NCBI GenBank assembly: GCA_963701265.1
Contig: OY969581.1
Location: 1,860,001-1,924,000, forward strand
DNA: 64,000 nucleotides
Origin: VRUE01 sp963701265
Lineage (GTDB): Bacteria; Actinomycetota; Thermoleophilia; Solirubrobacterales; 70-9
Direction: 5' to 3'
Below, in pieces: positions 18,344 through 27,316 of this stretch. The position numbers were made by a program, and so were the translations under genes. Position 1 is the stretch's first letter, and the number at the start of each line of letters is the position of its first letter. The notes below the pieces were generated by a model. The model saw only the letters and a program-made list of their open reading frames with translations, made no database searches and was not told the origin of the DNA.

Positions 18344-19111
18344 TCAAGGCTCGCGTAGCTGCTGGGCTTGGGTGAAGAAGTTGCGGTAGGCCAGTGTGGT
18401 TGCGACCAGGCCAGCGATGGCGACGCTGCCGAGCAGGGCGTAGAGCAAGATCAGCTGCAGGCGGACGGCGTCGGTCGGGTCGGCGCCGGCGAGCAGCATG
18501 CCGACCATCGTGCCGGGAAAGAAGATCAGGCCGGTGGTCTTGGTCGAGTCGACCAGGGTGATCATTCCCGAGCGCAGGGCGCGGCGGACGAACGGCGCAG
18601 CGGCTTCCTGGGCGGTGGCGCCGAGCGCCAGGGTCGCCTCGATCTTTGCCCGCGAGTCCGCCATCTCATCGCCGAGCCGGTTCAGCGCCACCGCCGAGGC
18701 GGTCATCGCGTTGCCGATCACCATGCCGCCAACCGGGACGAGGTAGCGGGCAGTCGGTTCGAAGACGCCGAGGGCGACGACGAGGCCCAGCGTGGTGCCG
18801 CCGGCCAGCGCCAGCGCGATCAGCAGCGGCCAGAAGGCGTCCGGCACCTTCTTCGCCCGGTTGCGGGCAGTGAGCGCGCCGAAGACCACCATCACTGCCA
18901 GCAGGCCGAAGACCAGCCAGAGCGTGTCGGCTTCGAAGATCAGCTTGATCGCGTAGCCGATCGCGGTCAGCTGGACGAAGGAGCGCACGGTGGCGACGGC
19001 AATGTCGCGCTCGAGGTCGGCTTTCTGCCAGAAGGAGATCGCGGCGGCGAGCGCGACCAACGCCAGCGAAGCGGCGACCTGCCAGGGGTCGAGGTGAATC
19101 GAAGTGCTCAA
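18344..19111 (-). CDS. fetB: FetB/UPF0014-family ABC transporter permease
   Basis: A 255-residue membrane protein with about seven helices. The UPF0014 signature is present as VRSFVQLTAIGYAI and PVGGMVIGNAMTASAVALNR, followed by EATLALGATAQEAAAPFVRR (a coupling-helix-like region) and FFPGTMVGMLLAGADP. In E. coli FetAB exports iron under oxidative stress; the substrate here is unproven. It overlaps fetA by 4 bp. Confidence 0.88.
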   Translation of the reverse strand: MSTSIHLDPWQVAASLALVALAAAISFWQKADLERDIAVATVRSFVQLTAIGYAIKLIFEADTLWLVFGLLAVMVVFGALTARNRAKKVPDAFWPLLIALALAGGTTLGLVVALGVFEPTARYLVPVGGMVIGNAMTASAVALNRLGDEMADSRAKIEATLALGATAQEAAAPFVRRALRSGMITLVDSTKTTGLIFFPGTMVGMLLAGADPTDAVRLQLILLYALLGSVAIAGLVATTLAYRNFFTQAQQLREP

Positions 19112-19764
19112 GCCATCACCTCCTCGATCGGGCCGGCCTCGATCGCCCTGCCGCGCTCGAGCCGCACCACCCAGTCAGCCAGCCGGCGCGCCTGCCCGGG
19201 ATCGTGGCTGACCAGGACGATCGAGATATCGAGCTCGCGGCGCAGCTGAGCAAGGGTGGCCTCGATCGCGTCGCGGGCGAGCTCATCGAGGGCCGAGGTC
19301 GGCTCGTCGAGCAACAGCACAGCGGGCTCCTGGGCGAGGGCGCGGGCCAGCATCACCCGCTGCTGCTCACCGACCGAGAGCTTGGCGACGTCGCGCGAGG
19401 CGAAGTCCGGATCGAGCCCGGCGAGGCGCAGGCAGCGATCGGGGTCCAGATCCTTGCCGGCGAGGCCAGCCGCATAGGCGAGGTTCGACCTCACCGTTCC
19501 CTCCAGCAGGGCCGGCAGCTGCGGCACGAGCGAGACCTCGCGTCGCAGGCTCAGCGGCTCGTACCCGGCGAGCGGCCGACCGCGGTAGGCGATCGTCCCG
19601 GCATCGGGATCGACGAGGCGATCGAGCAGGCGCAACAAGGTTGACTTGCCGGCGCCGGAAGGTCCGACGATCGCCGTCACGCCGACCGGAACAGCGGCGC
19701 TGACCGAGTCGAGGACGCGGCGATCGCCGCGGGTCAGGCTGACCTCGCTCAACTCGAACAGCAC
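19108..19764 (-). CDS. fetA: ABC transporter ATP-binding protein, FetA-like
   Basis: The 218-residue ATPase partner of FetB. It has Walker A GPSGAGKST, signature LSVGEQQRVMLARAL, Walker B VLLLDEPTSALD and the switch His in VSHDPGQ. Together with the UPF0014 permease it forms a two-gene half-transporter. It is divergent from ku, with 104 bp between the starts. Confidence 0.88.
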   Translation of the reverse strand: MLFELSEVSLTRGDRRVLDSVSAAVPVGVTAIVGPSGAGKSTLLRLLDRLVDPDAGTIAYRGRPLAGYEPLSLRREVSLVPQLPALLEGTVRSNLAYAAGLAGKDLDPDRCLRLAGLDPDFASRDVAKLSVGEQQRVMLARALAQEPAVLLLDEPTSALDELARDAIEATLAQLRRELDISIVLVSHDPGQARRLADWVVRLERGRAIEAGPIEEVMA

Positions 19765-19868
19765 CGGGGGGATGATCCCACCGCGGCCGGGCGCAAGATG
19801 CCTCTCGCTACCGATCCCCGCTTTGCTGCCGGTGCGAACGACTGGAACAATCGGGTAGGTGAATCCCC

Positions 19869-20780
19869 ATGGCTAGAGCGATCTGGAGCGGCTCGATCAG
19901 TTTCGGCCTGCTCAACGTGCCGGTGAAGCTGTACAGCGCGGTTGCTCGCCGCGGCATCGCCCTGCGCGAGATCCGCGAGTCCGACAGCGCCCGGATCAAA
20001 CATCGCCGCGTGGCCGAGGGGACCGACGAAGAGGTCCCCTACGAGAAGATCATCAAGGCCTTCGAGATCACCAAAGACCGCTACGTGCCGATCACCAAGG
20101 ATGAGATGGCCTCGCTCGACCCGGAGAAGTCACGGGCGATCGAGGTGCAGGACTTCGTCGACATCACCGAGATCGACCCGATCTACTTCGACAGCCCCTA
20201 TTACCTCGGTCCCGCCGACGGCGCCGAGAAAGCGTATTCGCTGCTCGCCCAGGCGATGGAGCAATCCGGCAAGGTGGCGATCGCCCGTTTCGTCTTCCGC
20301 AGCAAGGAGCGCCTGGCGGCGATCCGGCCCGGCGACGGCGTGCTGACCCTGACCACGATGCGCTTTGCCGACGAGGTCGTGCCGCCGAGCGAGCTCGACG
20401 ACGTGCTGCCCTCGGAGAAGCCGAAGATCGGCAAGCGCGAGGTCGAGATGGCCGAGCAGCTGATCGACTCGCTGACCCGCGACTTCGACCCGACGCTCTA
20501 CCGCGACGAGTACCGCGAGGAGCTGCTGGCGATGATCGAACGCAAGGCGGCCGGTGAGGAGGTCGTGGCGGCACCGCAGGAGGAGCGCGAGCCGACCAAG
20601 GCGCCGGACCTGATGGCGGCCCTGGAGCAGAGCATCGCCGAGGTCAAGGGCAAGCGCGAGGACAAGCCGGCGAAGAAAGCGGCGGCGAAGAAGCGCCCAG
20701 CGAAGACCAAGGCCAAAGCAAAAAAACCCGCTGCGAAAAAACGCTCCGGCTCGCGCGCCAAGGCCAAGTCCTCCAAGTAG
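19869..20780 (+). CDS. ku: Ku DNA-end-binding protein (NHEJ)
   Basis: Bacterial Ku binds double-strand DNA ends as a homodimer and recruits LigD. The 303-residue protein begins MARAIWSGSISFGLLNVPVK, typical of the family. The Ku core runs to about residue 250, and a Lys/Ala-rich tail of about 45 residues (PAKKAAAKKRPAKTKAKAKK and on) follows. Such basic extensions occur in actinobacterial Ku and help DNA binding. It is directly followed by the LigD polymerase gene, 3 bp away. Confidence 0.96.
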   Translation: MARAIWSGSISFGLLNVPVKLYSAVARRGIALREIRESDSARIKHRRVAEGTDEEVPYEKIIKAFEITKDRYVPITKDEMASLDPEKSRAIEVQDFVDITEIDPIYFDSPYYLGPADGAEKAYSLLAQAMEQSGKVAIARFVFRSKERLAAIRPGDGVLTLTTMRFADEVVPPSELDDVLPSEKPKIGKREVEMAEQLIDSLTRDFDPTLYRDEYREELLAMIERKAAGEEVVAAPQEEREPTKAPDLMAALEQSIAEVKGKREDKPAKKAAAKKRPAKTKAKAKKPAAKKRSGSRAKAKSSK

Positions 20781-20783
20781 ACG

Positions 20784-21713
20784 GTGGCCAGCAGCAGCCA
20801 GGTCGAGGTCGACGGGCGTGAGCTGAAGCTCACCAACCTCGACAAGGTCCTCTACCCCAAGGCCGGCTTCACAAAGGGCGAGGTCGTCGACTACTACGCC
20901 AAGGTGGCGCCGGCGATGGTTCCCCACCTGAGTGGGAGGGCGGTGACCTTGCGTCGCTTCCCGGAAGGGGTCGACGACACCGACGCCGCCTTCTTCGAGA
21001 AGCGCTGCCCCAAGCACCGGCCCGAGTGGGTGCAGACCACGCCGGTCGGGGCGAGCACCGGCAGGATTGACTTCTGCGTCTGCGAAGACCGGGCGACGCT
21101 GGTCTGGATGGCGCAGCTGGCGGCGATCGAGCTGCACCCCTCGCTCTCGCTGGCGCCCGAGCACGACCGGCCGACGGTACTCGCCTTCGACCTCGACCCC
21201 GGCCCGCCGGCCGAAGTCCTCTCCTGCTGCCGGGTGGCGTTGCGCCTGCGCGAGCTCTTCGCCCACTTCGGCCTCGAGTGCTTCCCCAAGACCTCGGGCT
21301 CAAAGGGGCTGCAGGTCTACGCGCCGCTCAACAACGACGAGGTCACCTACGAGGGCGACGACAACGGCGGCGGCACCAAACCGCTGGCCCGGGCGATCGC
21401 CCAGCTGCTCGAGAAGCAGACCCCCGACCTGGTCGTCTCGAAAATGAAGAAGGTCGAACGCAAAGGCAAGGTCTTCGTCGACTGGTCGCAGAACCACCGC
21501 CGCAAGACGACGATCGCGGTCTACTCCCTGCGCGCCCGCGAACAGCCCACCGTCTCGACGCCCATCAGCTGGGACGAGGTCGAGCACGCGGTCAAGAAGG
21601 AGGACGCCGGCTCACTCGTCTTCGAGGCCGGCGACGTGCTGAAGCGAATCGAGCAGCACGGGGACCTCTTCGCGCCGGTGCTGGAGCTGAAGCAGGAGCT
21701 GCCCGAGCTCTAG
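20784..21713 (+). CDS. ligD: Stand-alone LigD polymerase/primase domain
   Basis: A 309-residue archaeo-eukaryotic-primase-like polymerase that fills or extends DNA ends in NHEJ. It begins VDGRELKLTNLDKVLYPKAG, has the metal-binding AFDLDPGPP motif, SGSKGLQVYAPL, and the conserved VFVDWSQNHRRKTTIAVYSL. It uses a GTG start. No ligase or phosphoesterase domain is fused, so the ligase must be a separate gene outside the window. It ends 8 bp before the convergent GNAT stop. Confidence 0.93.
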   Translation: MASSSQVEVDGRELKLTNLDKVLYPKAGFTKGEVVDYYAKVAPAMVPHLSGRAVTLRRFPEGVDDTDAAFFEKRCPKHRPEWVQTTPVGASTGRIDFCVCEDRATLVWMAQLAAIELHPSLSLAPEHDRPTVLAFDLDPGPPAEVLSCCRVALRLRELFAHFGLECFPKTSGSKGLQVYAPLNNDEVTYEGDDNGGGTKPLARAIAQLLEKQTPDLVVSKMKKVERKGKVFVDWSQNHRRKTTIAVYSLRAREQPTVSTPISWDEVEHAVKKEDAGSLVFEAGDVLKRIEQHGDLFAPVLELKQELPEL

Positions 21714-21720
21714 GCGCTTT

Positions 21721-22350
21721 TCAGACCGGAGCGGCTGGCTCGCGCCACATCTGGGTGACGCTCGGGCCATCTTCAGGCAGCTCGAACTCGCCGCAGACGG
21801 TGAAGCCGAGCCCTTCGTAGCGTGGGGTGTTGATCGGGTTGGACGACTCGAGGAAGGCCGGGGCGCCCTCGGCGTCGATTCGCTCCAGGGTGGCGGCCAG
21901 CAGCCCCATCCCGAGCCCCTGCCCGCGGCGATCGGGGTTGGTCCCGAGCAGGCTCAAGTAGTAGTGAGGATCACCGTCGGGATGGGCGGCTTCGAAGCGC
22001 TCGAACGTCTCCAGCACCCTGCCCGCCCCGTCCCCGAGCAGCTCCGCCAGCAGGCCCTCCAAGCTCGCCTCGTCCTCGGGCAGCAGCTCGGGCTTTCCCG
22101 GCGGAATCCAAAGGGCAACCGCCGCGCAGTCCCCGGTGAGCCAGGCCGACTCGTAGCCGAGGGCCGCTTTGGCCACCAGGCCCCAAACGACCCGGAGCTG
22201 CTCGAGCCGCCCTTCGGCATCCGGGAACGCCCAGCTCCAAACGGGGTCGGCGTAGAACGCTCGTGCCAGGGTCTCGACCGCGGTGGGGATCTCGGCGCGG
22301 GTCGCCACCCTCGCTTCCACGGGGGTGCGGCGATCCGGCGGCTCCGTCAT
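21721..22350 (-). CDS. GNAT-family N-acetyltransferase
   Basis: A 209-residue acetyltransferase. The acetyl-CoA-binding loop is NPDRRGQGLGMGLLAATLER, and the YEGLGFTVCGEFELPEDGPS end is typical of the GNAT fold. The start overlaps the gcvPB stop by 4 bp, so it is translated as the last gene of the glycine cleavage operon. The substrate is unknown. Confidence 0.85.
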   Translation of the reverse strand: MTEPPDRRTPVEARVATRAEIPTAVETLARAFYADPVWSWAFPDAEGRLEQLRVVWGLVAKAALGYESAWLTGDCAAVALWIPPGKPELLPEDEASLEGLLAELLGDGAGRVLETFERFEAAHPDGDPHYYLSLLGTNPDRRGQGLGMGLLAATLERIDAEGAPAFLESSNPINTPRYEGLGFTVCGEFELPEDGPSVTQMWREPAAPV

Positions 22351-23873
22351 CGCTGGAGCGGTTGACGCACGACCGGGCGCCGGGTCGCCTTGACCTCGTC
22401 GAGGCGGCGCACCGGGGTCGTGTAGGGGGCCTGCTTGGCACGCTCGGGGTCGGTCTCGGCCTCGGCGAGGATCTGCTCGATCGCCGCGGCGAAGCCGTCG
22501 AGGCTCTCCTTGGTCTCGGTCTCGGTCGGCTCGATCATCAATGCCTCCTCGACCAGCAGCGGGAAGTAGACCGTCGGCGGGTGGAAGCCGAAATCGAGCA
22601 GGCGCTTGGCGAGGTCGAGCGTGGCCAGGCCCAGCTCCCTCTTCATCGGCTTGCCGGAGAGGACGAACTCGTGCATGCAGTGGCGGTCGAAGGCGACCGG
22701 CAGCCGCTCCCCCGCCCGGCCCTCGGCGAGGCGCGCCTTGAGGTAGTTGGCGTTCAGCACCGCGGTCTCCGAGGCCTCGGAGAGACCATCGGCGCCGAGG
22801 CTGAGGATGTAGGCGTAGGAGCGGACGAAGACGCCGAAGTTGCCCTGGAAGCCGCGCAGGCGCCCGATCGACTTGGGCCGCTCGAGGTCGAGGTCGAAGC
22901 TCGGCCCGCCGCCGTTGTCGCTCTCGCGGCGCACCACCTGCGGCCGCGGCAGGAAGGGCTCAATCCGCTCGGAGACCGCGATCGGGCCGGCGCCAGGGCC
23001 GCCGCCGCCGTGCGGCTGGCTGAAGGACTTGTGCAGGTTGACGTGGACGATGTCGAAGCCCATGTCGCCGGGCCGCGAGTGGCCCATCACCGCGTTGAGG
23101 TTGGCACCGTCGTAGTAGAGCGTCCCCCCCGCCGCGTGGATCAGCGCCGCGATCTCGGCGATGTTCTCGTCGAAGAGGCCGAGCGTGTTGGGGTTGGTCA
23201 ACATCAGGCAGGCGACCTGGCCGGGATCCGCGTCGATCTTCGCCCGCAGGTCGTCCATCTCGACCCCGCCGTGCTCGTTGGTGGCAACCTTGACCACCTC
23301 ATAGCCCGCCATCGTCACCGAGGCCGGGTTGGTGCCGTGCGAGGTGTCGGGCGCCAGCACCTTGGTCCGCTCTTCGCCACGGTCGGCGTGAAAGGCGCGG
23401 GTCAGCAGCAGGCCGGCGAGCTCGCCGTGGGAGCCGGCCGAAGGCTGCAGGCTGACGTGGGGCAGGCCGCAGATCTCGCCGAGGCTCTGCTGCAGCAGCC
23501 ACATCAGCTCCAGCGCCCCCTGGGCCCGCTTGGGGTCCTGCGCCGGGTGCAGGCGGGCGTGGCCGGGCAGTGCTGCCACCCGCTCGTTGAGCCGCGGGTT
23601 GTGCTTCATCGTGCAGGAGCCGAGCGGGTAGAAGCCGCTGTCGAGGTCGAAATTGCGGCGCGAGAGCTTGTTGTAGTGACGGACGATCTCGGGCTCGGCG
23701 ATCTCCGGCAGGCGCGGTGGCTCGGCCCGCAGGAGGTCGACCGGGATCAGCTCCTCGAGCGGCGGCTCGGGAACTTCGGCCACGGGGAGCACTGCGGCGC
23801 GCCGTCCCACCTTCGACTTCTCATAGATCGTCTCGGCCCGTTCGCGCTGCATCGGCGTCTCGAGCTCTGACAT
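22347..23873 (-). CDS. gcvPB: Glycine dehydrogenase (P protein) subunit 2
   Basis: The PLP-carrying half of the split glycine decarboxylase, which transfers the aminomethyl group to GcvH. The 508-residue protein contains PLGSCTMKHNPRLNERVA, SLQPSAGSHGELAGLLL, the PLP lysine in HVNLHKSFSQPHGGGGPG, and MIEPTETETKE near the C terminus. Its ATG overlaps the gcvPA stop by one base (TGATG). Confidence 0.97.
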   Translation of the reverse strand: MSELETPMQRERAETIYEKSKVGRRAAVLPVAEVPEPPLEELIPVDLLRAEPPRLPEIAEPEIVRHYNKLSRRNFDLDSGFYPLGSCTMKHNPRLNERVAALPGHARLHPAQDPKRAQGALELMWLLQQSLGEICGLPHVSLQPSAGSHGELAGLLLTRAFHADRGEERTKVLAPDTSHGTNPASVTMAGYEVVKVATNEHGGVEMDDLRAKIDADPGQVACLMLTNPNTLGLFDENIAEIAALIHAAGGTLYYDGANLNAVMGHSRPGDMGFDIVHVNLHKSFSQPHGGGGPGAGPIAVSERIEPFLPRPQVVRRESDNGGGPSFDLDLERPKSIGRLRGFQGNFGVFVRSYAYILSLGADGLSEASETAVLNANYLKARLAEGRAGERLPVAFDRHCMHEFVLSGKPMKRELGLATLDLAKRLLDFGFHPPTVYFPLLVEEALMIEPTETETKESLDGFAAAIEQILAEAETDPERAKQAPYTTPVRRLDEVKATRRPVVRQPLQR

Positions 23874-25282
23874 CAGCTCACCTCCCCGGCCATTGGCGAC
23901 TTTTGCGTCAAGTTGACGCTTAGGTCGCCAGCCCCGGCCGCGACCGCGGCACCGAGAGCCTCAGCCAAGTCGTCGATCTGGGCCTTGCTGCGGCGCTCGG
24001 TAATCGCCACCAGCAGGCCGTCCCCGTACTCGGGGTACTCGCGGCCGAGCGGGTAGCCGGCGGCGATGCCGCGCTCGGCACAGCGCTCGAGCACGCGGTC
24101 GACCGGAGCGCCGAGGCGGACGGCGAACTCGCGCGCGACCGGCGCCTCGTGCAGCAGCTCGACCCCCTCGACCGCGGCCAGCCGCTCGCGGGCGTAGGCG
24201 GTGCGACGGACCAGCAGCTCGCCCAGCTCGCGGAAGCCCTCGCGGCCGAGCCAGGCGAGGTGGACCATGGCGCCGAGCGCGTTGAGGGCCTGCGCGGTGC
24301 AGATGTTGTGGGTCGCCTTCTCGCGGCGGATGTGCTGCTCGCGCGTCTGCAGGGCCAAGACGAAGCCGCGGCGACCGTCGACGTCATCGGTTTCGCCGGC
24401 GATCCGACCCGGCATGCGGCGGATCTGCTCCTCGGTGGCGCAGAAGAAGCCGAAGGATGGACCGCCGAAGTCGAGCCGGTTGCCGAGCGGCTGCCCCTCG
24501 CCGAGGGCGATGTCGGCACCGCACTCGCCGGGCGGCTTGAGCACGCCGAGCGTCATCGGGTCGGTGGCAACGACCAGCAGCGCGCCGTGCTCCTTGGCCG
24601 CCGCGCCGAGCCCCTCGACCTGCTCGACCGCGCCGAGGAAGTTGGGGCTCTGCAGGAAGACTGCCGCGGTCTCGCCGTCCACCGCTGCGGCAAGCTCCTC
24701 CGCGTCGGTCTCGCCATCGCGCAGACCGACCTCGACCAGCTCGGCGCCGTAGCCGACCGCGTAGGTCGCCAGCGTCTCGCGACTGTGCGGGTGCAGGCCA
24801 CGCGAGACGACGAAGCGCTTGCGCTTGGTTGCCGCCATCGCCAGGTAGCCGGCGGAGGCAACTGAGGAGGGACCCTCGTAAAGGCCGGCGTTGGAGACCG
24901 GCAGGCCGGTCAGCTCCGACATCGCGGTCTGGAACTCGAACATCACCTGCAGCCCGCCCTGGGAGATCTCCGGCTGGTAGGGGGTGTAGGGGGTGAGGAA
25001 CTCGGAGCGCTGGGTGATCGCGTCGACGATCGCCGGCACGTAGTGGTCGTACATCCCCGCGCCGACGAAGCAGACCTGGCCTTCGGCGTCCTCGTTGCGC
25101 GCCGCCAGCGCCGCCAGCCGCTCGAAGACCTCGGCCTCGCTCATCCCCTCCGGCAGCGCCAGCGGGCGATCGAGGCGAAGCGGCTCGGGGATCTGGGCGA
25201 AGAGCTCGTCGACCGAATCGACGCCGATCGCGGCGAGCATCTCCGCCCGGTCGTCGGGCGTTGCTGAGGTGTAGCGGGTCAC
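23873..25282 (-). CDS. gcvPA: Glycine dehydrogenase (P protein) subunit 1
   Basis: The N-terminal half of the two-subunit P protein, 469 residues. Typical stretches are YTPYQPEISQGGLQVMFEFQ, DYEGP-like GLYEGPSSVASAGYLAM, GGPSFGFFCATEEQIRRMPG and REKATHNICTAQALNALGA. It works with GcvPB as an alpha2beta2 complex. It starts 36 bp after gcvH. Confidence 0.97.
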   Translation of the reverse strand: MTRYTSATPDDRAEMLAAIGVDSVDELFAQIPEPLRLDRPLALPEGMSEAEVFERLAALAARNEDAEGQVCFVGAGMYDHYVPAIVDAITQRSEFLTPYTPYQPEISQGGLQVMFEFQTAMSELTGLPVSNAGLYEGPSSVASAGYLAMAATKRKRFVVSRGLHPHSRETLATYAVGYGAELVEVGLRDGETDAEELAAAVDGETAAVFLQSPNFLGAVEQVEGLGAAAKEHGALLVVATDPMTLGVLKPPGECGADIALGEGQPLGNRLDFGGPSFGFFCATEEQIRRMPGRIAGETDDVDGRRGFVLALQTREQHIRREKATHNICTAQALNALGAMVHLAWLGREGFRELGELLVRRTAYARERLAAVEGVELLHEAPVAREFAVRLGAPVDRVLERCAERGIAAGYPLGREYPEYGDGLLVAITERRSKAQIDDLAEALGAAVAAGAGDLSVNLTQKSPMAGEVS

Positions 25283-25318
25283 CCGCTGAAGGCTACGGAA
25301 GGCAGGGGGCGGGACCTT

Positions 25319-25720
25319 CTAGGAATTTTCCAGCAGCTTGCGGTATTCGTCGGCGCCGAGCAGCGCGCCGCGCTCCTCGGGCTGGGTCAGCTTGACCTTG
25401 ACCAGCCAGCCCTCGCCGTAGGGGTCCTCATTGATCTTCTCCGGGGTGTCTTCGAGCGAGTCGTTGACCTCGACGATCTCGCCGGACATCGGCGCGATCA
25501 CGTCGGAGACCGCCTTGACCGACTCGACCTCGGCGTAGGAGGCGTCTTTGGAGATCGTCGCGCCGACCTCGGGCGCGTCGTAGAAGACGACCTCGCCGAG
25601 GCTGTCCTGGGCGTACCAGGTGACCCCGAAGACCGCGTGCTCATCGCCCTCGAGCCGCGCCCAGTCGTGCTGGTCGTGGTAGAGCAGGTCGTCGGGATAG
25701 TGCGCGTCGGACAAGGTCAT
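25319..25720 (-). CDS. gcvH: Glycine cleavage system H protein
   Basis: A 133-residue lipoyl carrier shuttling the aminomethyl group between P, T and L proteins. The lipoylation lysine lies in AEVESVKAVSDVIAPMSGEI. Its ATG overlaps the gcvT stop by 4 bp. Confidence 0.97.
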   Translation of the reverse strand: MTLSDAHYPDDLLYHDQHDWARLEGDEHAVFGVTWYAQDSLGEVVFYDAPEVGATISKDASYAEVESVKAVSDVIAPMSGEIVEVNDSLEDTPEKINEDPYGEGWLVKVKLTQPEERGALLGADEYRKLLENS

Positions 25721-26799
25721 CCTTTCGGCAGGTAGAGGGGCTTGGAAGCTATCCGGGCAGGGCGATGCTTGCCGCGCACGTCGATCTCGACCTCCGTGCC
25801 GGGCTCGGTGAGGTCGGCCCGCAGGTAGGCCATGCCGATCCCGATCTCCAGCGAGGGTGAGAAGGTGCCCGAGGTGACGATGCCGACCGGCTCGCCGTCG
25901 GCGAGGACCGGGTTGCCTTCGCGCGGGATGCCGGCGCCCTCGATCGTGAACGGGGCCAGCTTCTCCGCCATGCCCTCGCGGCGCGCCCGGCCGACCGCCT
26001 CGGCGCCGATGAAGCCGGTTGCCTCAGCACAGCACCAGCCAAGGCCGGCCTCGATCGGGTTGCGCTCGGGCGTCAGGTCGTTGCCGTGCAGGTGGAAGCA
26101 GACCTCGAGCCGCAGCGTGTCGCGGGCACCGAGGCCGCAGGGGACGACGCCGGCGTCGAGCAGCTCGGCCCAGATCGCGGGAGCGATCTCGGGGTCGATC
26201 AGCAGCTCGACCCCGTCCTCGCCGGTGTAGCCGGTGCCGCAGACGAGCGCCGGCCGCTTGCCGATCCGCGCCGTCGCAACCCGCATCCGCGCGGGCAGCG
26301 CGATGCCGAGGGCGCCGGTGAGGATCGCGCGGGCGTGCGGGCCCTGCACGGCGAGCATCGCGTAGCGGTCGGCGACGTCGCGCACGGTGACGTCGAACTC
26401 GCGGCTCCAGCGACCGAGCCAGGCCAGGTCGGCGGCGTGGTTGGCCGAGTTGGTGACGATCAGGTAGCGATCGCCGCCGAGCCGGTAGGTGAAGAGGTCG
26501 TCGAGAACGCCGCCCTCCTCGTTGCAGAGACAGGAGTACTGGGCGCCGCCGATCTCGATCTTGGCGACGTCGTTGGAGAGCACCCGCTGGAGGAAGGCCA
26601 GCGCGCCGGGCCCCTCAACCTCGACCTCGCCCATGTGCGAGACGTCGAAGACGCCGGCGTGGGTGCGCACCGCCGAATGCTCCTCGCGGATCCCCTCGTA
26701 GGTGACCGGCATCTCCCAGCCGGCAAAGGGAACGAGCTTGGCGCCGAGCTCGGCGTGTCGCTCGTAGAGGGGAGTGCGCCTCAGCGCCGGGTCAGCCAC
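25717..26799 (-). CDS. gcvT: Aminomethyltransferase (glycine cleavage T protein)
   Basis: Transfers the methylene group from GcvH to tetrahydrofolate. The open frame runs up to 26925, but the family N terminus begins at the GTG at 26799 (VADPALRRTPLYERHAELGA), giving 360 residues against 364 in E. coli. The motifs HMGEVEVEGPGALAFLQRVL, GGVLDDLFTYRLG and LRLEVCFHLHGNDL are as expected. No glycine riboswitch is seen: only 43 bp separate this start from the divergent GNAT gene, so the promoter must lie near or inside that gene. Confidence 0.95.
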   Translation of the reverse strand: MADPALRRTPLYERHAELGAKLVPFAGWEMPVTYEGIREEHSAVRTHAGVFDVSHMGEVEVEGPGALAFLQRVLSNDVAKIEIGGAQYSCLCNEEGGVLDDLFTYRLGGDRYLIVTNSANHAADLAWLGRWSREFDVTVRDVADRYAMLAVQGPHARAILTGALGIALPARMRVATARIGKRPALVCGTGYTGEDGVELLIDPEIAPAIWAELLDAGVVPCGLGARDTLRLEVCFHLHGNDLTPERNPIEAGLGWCCAEATGFIGAEAVGRARREGMAEKLAPFTIEGAGIPREGNPVLADGEPVGIVTSGTFSPSLEIGIGMAYLRADLTEPGTEVEIDVRGKHRPARIASKPLYLPKG

Positions 26800-26842
26800 G
26801 GCGGCAGCGTATTGAAGAGCTGTGGCAAGCTCACTCGCGGAG

Positions 26843-27316
26843 ATGAACGAGCAGTCCCACAGCGAGATCCGCCGCGCCGGCGCCGGCGACGCCGCCAACG
26901 TCGCCCGCCTCCTGCACGACTTCAACAGCGAATACGAGGACTACACCCCGGGCGTCCCCGCCCTCACCGAGCGCCTCGGAGAGCTGCTCGGCAACAACGA
27001 GATCAGCGTCCTCCTGGCGGGCGACCCCCCGACGGGCTTCGCCCTCTTCCGCATCCGCCCCTCGCTCTGGGCCAAGGCCGGCGACGCCTACCTGGAAGAG
27101 CTCTACGTGATCCCGGCGCAGCGAAGGAAAGGCATCGGCCGCGCGCTGTTGGAGGCATCAATCGACGCCGCCCGCGAAGCCGGCGCCAACCACTTCGAGC
27201 TGACCACCGGCGAGACCGACACCGAAGCAAGGGGTCTGTACGAGAGCCGTGGCTTCACCAACCACGAAGGCGCCCCCGACGGCCCCCGCATGCTCTATTA
27301 CGAGCTGGACCTCTAA
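26843..27316 (+). CDS. GNAT-family N-acetyltransferase
   Basis: A 157-residue single-domain acetyltransferase starting at the ATG at 26843 (MNEQSHSEIRRAGAGDAANV). The acetyl-CoA loop is ELYVIPAQRRKGIGRALLEA, and YESRGFTNHEG is the conserved C-terminal strand. It is divergent from gcvT and its stop directly abuts the ftsZ stop (convergent, no spacer). The substrate is unknown. Confidence 0.85.
   Translation: MNEQSHSEIRRAGAGDAANVARLLHDFNSEYEDYTPGVPALTERLGELLGNNEISVLLAGDPPTGFALFRIRPSLWAKAGDAYLEELYVIPAQRRKGIGRALLEASIDAAREAGANHFELTTGETDTEARGLYESRGFTNHEGAPDGPRMLYYELDL

Noticed and set aside
26800..26842. Glycine riboswitch upstream of gcvT
   Set aside because: The gap is 43 bp and no GGAGA/GCCGA-type motif pair is visible; nor did I see one in the adjoining coding region.
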